A stretch of 64,000 nucleotides of DNA from Aaosphaeria pasadenensis. Its lineage: Eukaryota > Ascomycota > Dothideomycetes > Pleosporales. Under the pieces are notes generated by a model that was not told the DNA's origin, ran no database searches, and worked only from the letters and a program-made list of their open reading frames with translations. A program made the position numbers and the translations under genes. Positions 57,431 through 64,000 of the stretch are shown here, one piece after another. Location: NCBI GenBank assembly GCA_022813625.1, contig JAKLMB010000018.1, positions 682,001 through 746,000 of the forward strand, in the 5' to 3' direction. The first letter of the stretch is position 1. Each line of letters starts with the position of its first letter.

Positions 57431-58282
57431 ATGGATCCTCGCACTCTCTTCGCTGCTGATGTAGCGTGGCCTTTGTGGGATCAGGAACCTATCGAAGGGG
57501 CGTTCGAGCTGGAAAAACCAAACAACCAGGCGGACCAATCCGTAGTTCTCTCCGTTAGTCGACCTTGGCTCTTTGGATATGAGCCTCCAAGCGGCTCTAG
57601 AAATGGGCGATCGGTGCTCATTTTAGGAGGCGGTGGCTACACACAGTTGATGGTCGGGCGTGAAGGGATTCAAGTTGCACGGTGGTTGGCAAACCTAGGA
57701 TTCTTCGCATTTGTACTTGTGCATCGCTTCCCAAACGCCGCGAACGGGCCGCAAGCACCATTGGACGATGCGAGGAAGGCCCTCAATTTGATCGAAGAGA
57801 AGGAATTTTCCCCTCAAGGACAGGGAGTGTGCGGCCTTTCATCTGGGGGCCACCTGGCGGCCGCGCTACTTTCAGAATTCCCCCAGCAATGGACGCCTTC
57901 TGCGAGGAACGTACCCAAGATTCATTTTGCGATCATTGGATATGGTCCGATATCGACGAATGCTGCAGGCCGAACGATTGTTCCTAACAAAGCGGCATTA
58001 GAGCCACCTGAGAAACAGGAGTTATATCAGGTCGTGCAGCCAGATATTCAATTAGTCGCTCCCGCCCCACCAACCTTCATCGTTTACTCAGGAAACGACC
58101 CTATTGTCCCTGTAGTGAACGCATACAGACTATCTGAGGGTATCACAAAAGCTCGAGGTGTTGTAGAACTCCACGTTTTTGCAGATGCGCCGCATGGATT
58201 TGCTTTAGACACAAAGGATCTACCCGTGTCAAGCTGGCCCACCTTGTGCCAGGAGTGGCTACGTCAGCAAGCACTTTTGTGA
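57431..58282 (+). CDS. Alpha/beta hydrolase (esterase/lipase-like)
   Basis: An intronless frame of 283 residues from the ATG at 57431. The frame is open upstream without another ATG. The fold shows an oxyanion-type glycine stretch LILGGGGYTQ (about 63-72), the nucleophile elbow GLSSG with Ser about 137, Asp about 223 in YSGNDPIVP and His about 255 in DAPHGF, so the triad is complete. No signal peptide is seen, so it should act in the cytosol. It resembles the small esterase group around BD-FAE and acetylxylan esterase-like proteins. It lies at the right edge of the diterpene locus and could be a deacylating tailoring enzyme, but the substrate is open. Confidence 0.85.
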   Translation: MDPRTLFAADVAWPLWDQEPIEGAFELEKPNNQADQSVVLSVSRPWLFGYEPPSGSRNGRSVLILGGGGYTQLMVGREGIQVARWLANLGFFAFVLVHRFPNAANGPQAPLDDARKALNLIEEKEFSPQGQGVCGLSSGGHLAAALLSEFPQQWTPSARNVPKIHFAIIGYGPISTNAAGRTIVPNKAALEPPEKQELYQVVQPDIQLVAPAPPTFIVYSGNDPIVPVVNAYRLSEGITKARGVVELHVFADAPHGFALDTKDLPVSSWPTLCQEWLRQQALL

Positions 58283-59078
58283 GATTGATAAACCACGAAA
58301 ATCTTATCTGTATAGATGGCAGGGTGGTCCAAAGGACGTGCAAATTAAGTACTCAAGAATAGGCCGTATGCAGTAAAGAAGTCAAAGGCCTTGCAAATGT
58401 ACGTATAGTCGTTCATATTGTGGTGTAGCAGGATAGATGAGGCTATTCGGGGATCACGTGTATGGGGAAAGGTACTAGGTAGGGCATAGATAGATCGATC
58501 AGGGCTGCCGAGAGAGATCGAGGCATCAACCACCTACCTCTGGAGGCCTATCGACAGAGTCAAATACCTACTTTTCCTACCCATCCACCGATTGCGGGTC
58601 GTGCCTGTGATGCTCCCTACTACAGAGGCGTCTATACGCGGCAATACGAAATATCAGTAGAGGACCTGCCGTGCCTTCTGTGGATCTGCGAAGGCAGAGT
58701 CTCGATTGCTACACGATAGAAGCACCGAAGGATTCTGAAAGATGAAAACTAGTGCATACATATGGTCTTGAGCCCCCGCTTGTGATAAGAGCTTCTAACG
58801 CATTTCAGATTGCTGTACATTTGCACCCATTACGTGGATACGGAGTCTAAAATTATCAAAGATGGACCGGGCCAGGGGGCATCTAAGCGCTTTCCAGGCG
58901 CTTGGACAGCACCAATCGAACTCTAAAAAACAGATCTGCGAGTACTCGTGATGCTTCAAATCCTCCAAAAAAACGAATTGCGGTAAACTAACAAGCAGCT
59001 TGAACTGCTGAGAATTCCCTTCTATTGTCCACTTTTCATAAAGATCACTTGTCTAATAACATCTTGCGATTTCATCAA
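58283..59078. other. Intergenic
   Basis: 3' flank of the hydrolase gene and upstream region of the kinase pseudogene. No other feature was recognised. Confidence 0.5.
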
Positions 59079-60515
59079 ATGCTTGACATTAGTCAATACC
59101 AAATCGGCTCAGCCGCGGAGGACTTTGCGCGTTACGCTAAAGGCGGGTTCCATCCTACTCTTCTAAATGATCGTTTTAAAGACGGACGATACGAGACTAT
59201 CGATAAAATTGGGTTCGGATCATTTTCAACAGTACGGCTTGCTAGAGATCACCGTAGCTTGCAGTGTCAGTGTAGAGATACGCGCTGAACCTCTGAGGAA
59301 TCAATGCTATGTTTCATTAAAGATCATCGTAGCAGATAGGTCGCAGACCGAGAACAACGAGCTCAAGATTTTGCAGCATTTGAAAGAGCAAGGGAAAAAC
59401 GAACATCCTCGCCAGCGTCATGTGTCACAGCTCCTAGATTCATTCAAATATGCAGGGGCAAACGGAGAGCATTTATGCATCGTACAAGAGCTCTTGGGCC
59501 CAAGAGTTTCCTCCGTTGCTGAAGAAAGCCAGAACTATCGCCTGGACTACAAGACCGCTCGCAGCATAACCCGTCAGCTACTCCTGGCCGTTGACTATCT
59601 TCACTCATGCGGCGTTGCTCATGAAGGTCTGATTCACGTACCCTACACTGGACATGAGCTCATGAGAAGCAGATATTCATTCCGGGAATGTATTATTTCG
59701 ACTTTCCGAACTGGAGAAGTCCGCCCTTCAGCAGGGAAGATATCTGGATGAGCCTAGCAAAACACCGAACAGCAGGAAAGATGGCGCCCCTTTGGAGCCT
59801 GTAGTCCCCGAGTATTTGGTTGACCCTTTAGAATTGGGCTCGTATGATCGAGATGAAAATGAAGGAATCCAGCTTGTTGACTTCGGAGAATGTAAGACAA
59901 TACGTGTGTCTTTCGTAACAGTCTTATTAACTGATCAAGCGTTCCTTATTACTGATGTCCCCCCAACAATACACACTCCACTAAGTTTCCATCCTCCGGA
60001 ACTTGTTTTCAAATTTCCTTTGAACCAAGCTGTTGATATATGGAACCTCGGTTCAATTGTCAGATAAAACCTTCCTCATCCATGCGCCATCGCTGTACTA
60101 ATGTATAACTAGACTTATGAGCTCGTCACCGGTCGCTCTCTTTTCGAAGCTTTCGCCGATGATCGCGTCTTAATACCTTAATTCCAGAGGAATGTTGGCG
60201 GGCTGCCAGTTATATGGGTTTTTGATGCAATTGAAAATTTTTTTTTCCAGGGAGAAACCCAAGAGTATGCATTTTCCTATTTCGAAGAAACGTAAAAGTA
60301 ACCCATGTGTTTTATTAGATTTTAACTCAGAATGGTGCAAGTCGCTGGAAGAGTCATTGCGGGTGGATTATGTGAACGAATGGAAATTCGAGACACTAGA
60401 AATGACCGACAAAGACTTTCAATTGATTGGGAAGTACCTCAGGCGTGCTCTCGTGGTGGTTCCATCAGAGCGCGCAACCGCAACAGAACTACGAGACGAA
60501 GAATGGGTGTCTTGA
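59079..60515 (+). pseudogene. Decayed SRPK-like protein kinase
   Basis: The start is like fungal SRPK-type kinases: ARYAKGGFHPTLLNDRFKDGRYETIDKIGFGSFSTVRLARD. Later parts include YVSLKII (VAIK lysine region), VAHEADIHSGNVLF (catalytic loop, across a possible 43-bp intron), VDFGE (DFG equivalent), TPLSFHPPELVFK and a C-lobe end with RATATELRDEEW. Several breaks are visible. A one-base frame change lies near 59264, where only a 34-bp intron could rescue it. A TAA stands at 60179-60181 where the C-lobe should continue. A frame change follows at the T-run around 60238-60246. I judge it a pseudogene. A complex intron pattern could rescue some of this. Confidence 0.6.
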
Positions 60516-60747
60516 TAATCCCCATGTAGGGCTTTTCAAGACGTTTGGTAAGAGATTTTGCGCAGCTATAGTTGGAGACATGGCTGGATTGCGTGGTAAA
60601 TGGAACATCACTAGTACCATGTTTGTATTTATTGCAGCTGTAGCGCTGGCTTCCATGGAGTACGAGTTGGATGGTGCAAGGCGAATGAAACATATTACAC
60701 GTAGTGATTAGATTTGAAGTGACATGAAGAAGTTATAAACTTCCCTA

Positions 60748-62364
60748 TTAACATAGCAGATCGGCAACCAGGCCCTGAACAGCTTCGCTTTCCGCCTGCA
60801 GGCTCTTCTGGACTTCAAGCACTATTTTCTCTACCCAGCCGCTTAAAAACCAACAGCCAGAATTCTCCGCCCGTTTGACCAAGAGCGCCCAATGAGCAAG
60901 AACAACTAGTGCTATTTGACTCCCCTGCCCTACCATTGTCCTGAAGGAATCCGGAATCTTAGTGAGCCACATGGCCATGCCCGACCAGGTAGTTTCGAGA
61001 TCATCCGATGCGAAAGAGACTTCGCAACACTGGATCAATGCGGCAATTGATTCCAGTGTGACGAACACCTCGTGGACGTCGAACTTGAAACGTGGTGGGG
61101 AGTAGATGTTCGCCATTCGAGTCGGCAATGTATCTAGACGGCTGAGGAGAGAGGACCTCGTACATTGAGTCGACTCTTCTGGAGATTCGCTTGCATCTGG
61201 CGGCGTTACAGATTGCACGATTCTGTTCGCTTGCGCGAATGAGTACCCGCGATCATCAGGATTGTATGTTCTTGTGTTGTCCAAATCATTGACGAGATTT
61301 GAACGGCTCAGACATTGAATAGCTGTCATCGCGAATTCAAGAGGTGACATGGTCGCAAACCTCGGCGGGACGTTTTGATTGTGCGGCAGTGCATTTGCTG
61401 TCCAGTGTATACACTGAATCAGGCATGATATCCTCTCACTGGCTTGCGATAATTGGTCCTGCATACCAGCTGCGGCCGGTTCCACATCGCGCTCCAATTC
61501 CCTATCCCGGCTGTCCCTGAAATCCGCGAGGTAGAGAAAAGCCCTTTCGCGATGCATTTCCTCGACATCGCGATCCTCCGCGAGGATCGCAAGATGGTAC
61601 GCAGCGACGGCCATGAGGCCACACATCAACCATCGACAACACAGGGCCTGCGAGACAATATCGGTTTGCCAGAAGTGAGTAGTGGAGCCCCTCGGAAGCG
61701 CAAGACTCGTCTTAGTTAAGAAGTGGTGAAAGTATGTTAATGTGTCCAAGTTGACCTGGCCTACTGAATCCCTGGAGTCTGCCACCTGATCGTCCTGGAA
61801 CAGCCGCGGTGGACTCGACTGCTTAGTCTGTCTTTCACTCTTCTCGTCGGAGATATCATGCTGGTTGATGTCCGGGGTCGGGCTTTTTTGTATGCGTGCA
61901 GGTGACGCCACAGTGGAGGACTGCGTAGCTGGAAGAGTAACCTCAAAATATCTAATCTTTGTGCCTCGAAAAAAGGTCTGAATTTTCGCTGACCTCGCAA
62001 GAGTCGCAAGATCAGATGCCTCACTCAGACCGTGGCTCTCACTCCAATGCCTTCTCATACGTTTTGAACTCGCGCATAAGTTTCCACACTCAGGCGCAAG
62101 ACAGCGAAAGCCATCGAGGAGTGGCAAGGCGTTGATTGGCGGAGTGGACGGGGCCGGAAGAGGCACATCATCAGGTTCGAAAAGCTCAAGCTTGGATAGC
62201 GATGATAGCAGAGAGTGTCTCTCTTCGCGGTATATCTTATGTCGAAGTAGGTGGCTCTTCAGTGCACTTTTCTGAATCGCGTATTGGCATTCTCGACAAA
62301 TGAGGATGCCGTATGTAGGGTCATGTTGGAGTAGATCGTGGGTGCCAAAACGGATTGGTGGCAT
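60748..62364 (-). CDS. C2H2-type zinc-finger protein with fungal regulator-like C-terminus
   Basis: An intronless frame of 538 residues from the ATG at 62362-62364. The N-terminus has an ILICRECQYAIQ-x-HLLRH zinc finger (about 20-42), of the type seen in DUF3505/orsD-like fungal proteins. A second finger-like unit, FRCLAPEC with HWSESH, is at about 86-110. After a Ser/Pro linker the C-terminal 300 residues are helical, with TYFHHFLTKTSLAL and repeated Leu/Ala helices as in the C-terminal part of fungal Upc2/ECM22-like regulators. A role as a transcription regulator is likely. It is transcribed toward the kinase pseudogene and lies about 2.5 kb beyond the hydrolase gene, so control of the diterpene locus is possible but unproven. 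Confidence 0.75.
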   Translation of the reverse strand: MPPIRFGTHDLLQHDPTYGILICRECQYAIQKSALKSHLLRHKIYREERHSLLSSLSKLELFEPDDVPLPAPSTPPINALPLLDGFRCLAPECGNLCASSKRMRRHWSESHGLSEASDLATLARSAKIQTFFRGTKIRYFEVTLPATQSSTVASPARIQKSPTPDINQHDISDEKSERQTKQSSPPRLFQDDQVADSRDSVGQVNLDTLTYFHHFLTKTSLALPRGSTTHFWQTDIVSQALCCRWLMCGLMAVAAYHLAILAEDRDVEEMHRERAFLYLADFRDSRDRELERDVEPAAAGMQDQLSQASERISCLIQCIHWTANALPHNQNVPPRFATMSPLEFAMTAIQCLSRSNLVNDLDNTRTYNPDDRGYSFAQANRIVQSVTPPDASESPEESTQCTRSSLLSRLDTLPTRMANIYSPPRFKFDVHEVFVTLESIAALIQCCEVSFASDDLETTWSGMAMWLTKIPDSFRTMVGQGSQIALVVLAHWALLVKRAENSGCWFLSGWVEKIVLEVQKSLQAESEAVQGLVADLLC

Positions 62365-62943
62365 AATGGTTGGAGGGTCATAGGGGAGAGATAACCATCA
62401 TTAAAAATTCCTGGCCAGGGGATTGGAATGAATACTCGGTACTCCGTTTTATTGCTATGTAATTAGATTGAAGAAGAGTGATGAGAGGAGAGATATGAGG
62501 ATTGAATGAACGGAACGGGAGCTGACATATCGAGGGACTGAGTGACTACTCGGGGCGGGAACGGCACATGCGAAACCCCTACAAGTAGTACCGTAGGTAA
62601 CTTTACCACTTATAGTTGGAGTACGGCAGCGACTCGTACTACGAGTATCCCCCTGCATACAATAATGATAGGTACGAATAATAGCATGATTTCAATGCGT
62701 TAAACACTATCTGTGGACAACATTTGTTACACGTTCTAGGACAGAATGTATTCATATGATGAAGGGTATCTCTTATGCTGCTATTTCATCATAAAAACTC
62801 CCAAACAAAACCAATCCATAAGATGCACCCAAGTTGATATAATCCGTGAACACCCCCAAGAAACACATGTAGCTAATCTCTAGGGTTCCCACGACCCTGA
62901 ACTCCACGTTATGCAGCCATGCCACGTTGTAAGCTGAACCTTC
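62365..62943. other. Intergenic upstream of the zinc-finger gene
   Basis: Promoter of the zinc-finger gene and 3' flank of KIN17. It contains the inverted repeat at 62632-62646 and a GTACTCCGT copy at 62438-62446. Confidence 0.5.
62632..62646. promoter_or_regulatory. Inverted repeat ACTCGTA-C-TACGAGT
   Basis: Two perfect 7-bp arms around a single base, about 270 bp upstream of the zinc-finger gene start. It has the shape of a dimeric protein-binding site. No binding protein is known to me. Confidence 0.35.
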
Positions 62944-63825
62944 CTATAGCTTGACCTTCTTGACGGGCTTCGCTTCGGTATTCTCTGTGCGCGCTCTCTT
63001 GAAGATGCTCTGGCTTTTCATCTGGCCTAGGCCTGCTTTTTGGGTGGGAGCCACTTTTGTTGTCATACCAAAGCTGATTTTTACTGGAGCAGTGATGGCG
63101 GGTGTGGGTTGGGCTTCTTCTGCAGTGTTCTCGTCTTGGGATTTTGGGGTAGTCTCGCTACCAGGCTTGTCCTCTGGTGCTTCTGACTGATTCGCGCCTG
63201 CAGCTGGCGACCCTGAATCCTTCCTCTCCACGAAGTTGGCTTGCGCAGCTTTAGTCTTAGCCTTAGCCTCTGCTTCCTGGCGTGCTCGCTTTGCCATCCT
63301 TTCGAGCATCTTGTCTTCGCCTGCACTGTTCTTCATCTCTGCGGCCTCCTTGTGGCGAATGTCCTCGCGTCTCCGAACTGCCTCAACGCTGGTATCACGC
63401 CAAGCGATCATCAAGCCGTCCTTCTCGTCCTCTTTCACGTTGACGATGCCCTCGCGTCCAAGGTGTTTTGCGAACTCGGTCAAGCTCGACCACTTGGTCG
63501 CATTCATATGTACATGTTCCTTGTCCCGGATGTATTCTTGATAAAAGCGGTTCACTCCAATGTATTTCTCGCCATGGGCTGTTCGAAGCAGTGAAATGAA
63601 ATCTCGTTGGAAGTCGTTACTGAAGCCCCCAATATGTTTGTTCGGATCTTCGCCGATGAGTTGCATCTGACGAACATGTGAGGGGCTTTGAGTGTGGCAC
63701 TTGTAGCCGTTGGCATCGCGGCACTGCTTTTGGCAGGGCTGACAGTACCATCGCAATCTCTGTAGGCCTTTCGACTTCATGGCGTTCGCCAGTTGTTTCT
63801 GGCTTCCCATCTCCGCGCGTGGCAT
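62944..63825 (-). CDS. DNA/RNA-binding protein KIN17
   Basis: An intronless frame of 293 residues from the ATG at 63823-63825. The start (MPRAEMGSQKQLANAMKSKG) is typical. A C2H2 finger follows: WYCQPCQKQCRDANGYKCHTQSPSH (about 26-50). The KIN17 winged-helix-like domain comes next, with DFQRDFISLLRTAHGEKYIGVNRFYQEYI and HMNATKWSSLTEFAKHLG, ending at GLMIAWRDTS (about 135-145). The C-terminal half is charged and low-complexity, ending in a basic KKVKL. KIN17 proteins are nuclear, bind curved DNA and RNA and associate with spliceosomes. The fungal protein lacks the C-terminal KOW domains of longer animal forms. Confidence 0.93.
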   Translation of the reverse strand: MPRAEMGSQKQLANAMKSKGLQRLRWYCQPCQKQCRDANGYKCHTQSPSHVRQMQLIGEDPNKHIGGFSNDFQRDFISLLRTAHGEKYIGVNRFYQEYIRDKEHVHMNATKWSSLTEFAKHLGREGIVNVKEDEKDGLMIAWRDTSVEAVRRREDIRHKEAAEMKNSAGEDKMLERMAKRARQEAEAKAKTKAAQANFVERKDSGSPAAGANQSEAPEDKPGSETTPKSQDENTAEEAQPTPAITAPVKISFGMTTKVAPTQKAGLGQMKSQSIFKRARTENTEAKPVKKVKL

Positions 63826-64000
63826 GGTTGCGGTTGTTTGAATGTTTATGTAGAGATGGTTGGTATCGGATTATTGCGGCGGATGTGGTGAATGGATGAA
63901 CGGTGCCCGGTTCGTATGATGCAGAAAGTTGAATGATGGAGGTGGAGGTGGAGGATGCCATAGAACTCACTTTTGGGGGGGGCGAACCGGACTTCCGAAG
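63826..64000. other. Upstream flank of KIN17 to window end
   Basis: KIN17 promoter side, with a short GGAGGT-type tract near 63938-63956. No gene is supported before the window ends. Confidence 0.4.

Overview
The window reads as nuclear DNA of a filamentous ascomycete (Pezizomycotina). Genes are compact, most have one to five introns of about 46-180 bp with GTAAGT-like donors and CAG/TAG acceptors, and both strands are used freely. The family set (SIR2, PRMT5, PRP43, IMP4, ESF2, Fung_rhodopsin-type 7TM, P450s, a C2H2 zinc-finger regulator) is fungal. The class is not fixed by the sequence. Exon joins were worked out by hand from splice signals, reading phase and family similarity.

Conserved genes form islands. 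From 2.7 to 17.2 kb lie RPP40 (RNase P/MRP), a SIR2 deacetylase, an F-box protein, RPA43 (Pol I), PRP43 (DEAH helicase) and, divergent from it, PRMT5. A P450 (17.4-19.3 kb), a TMEM256/DUF423 membrane protein and IMP4 (U3 snoRNP) follow. ORC6, a secreted GH30 glycanase, CWC25, ESF2 and SYF2 fill 31.4-38.9 kb, and KIN17 closes the window at 63-63.8 kb. Many of these act in RNA processing or ribosome assembly.

Two accessory blocks sit between the islands. Block 1 (23.8-30.7 kb, between IMP4 and ORC6) is a tandem family of five genes for small secreted cysteine-rich proteins. They share a six-cysteine plan (CG ... C ... CxC-aromatic ... C ... C), and the intron falls at the same place and phase in all five. 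Three members are single-domain. One carries two copies of the domain. One has the domain fused to a roughly 300-residue Thr/Pro/Asp tail with ~25-residue repeats. I do not recognise the family.

Block 2 (about 41-58 kb) looks like a labdane-related diterpenoid locus. It has two paralogous diterpene synthases sharing three intron positions and phases. One (45.8-47.8 kb) keeps the class II DxDD acid motif but ends without a class I domain. The other (41.2-44.0 kb) keeps a class I domain (DEYME and NDxxS motifs) but its class II centre is shortened and reads DHDC. Together they resemble a split copalyl-diphosphate-synthase / kaurene-synthase-like pair. Nearby are a sulfotransferase-fold protein, a 7TM rhodopsin-like protein, a second P450, an uncharacterised multi-pass membrane protein and an alpha/beta hydrolase. 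No GGPP synthase or transporter is visible. A decayed SRPK-like kinase and a zinc-finger regulator lie at the distal edge. I saw no rRNA, tRNA, CRISPR array or intact transposon.
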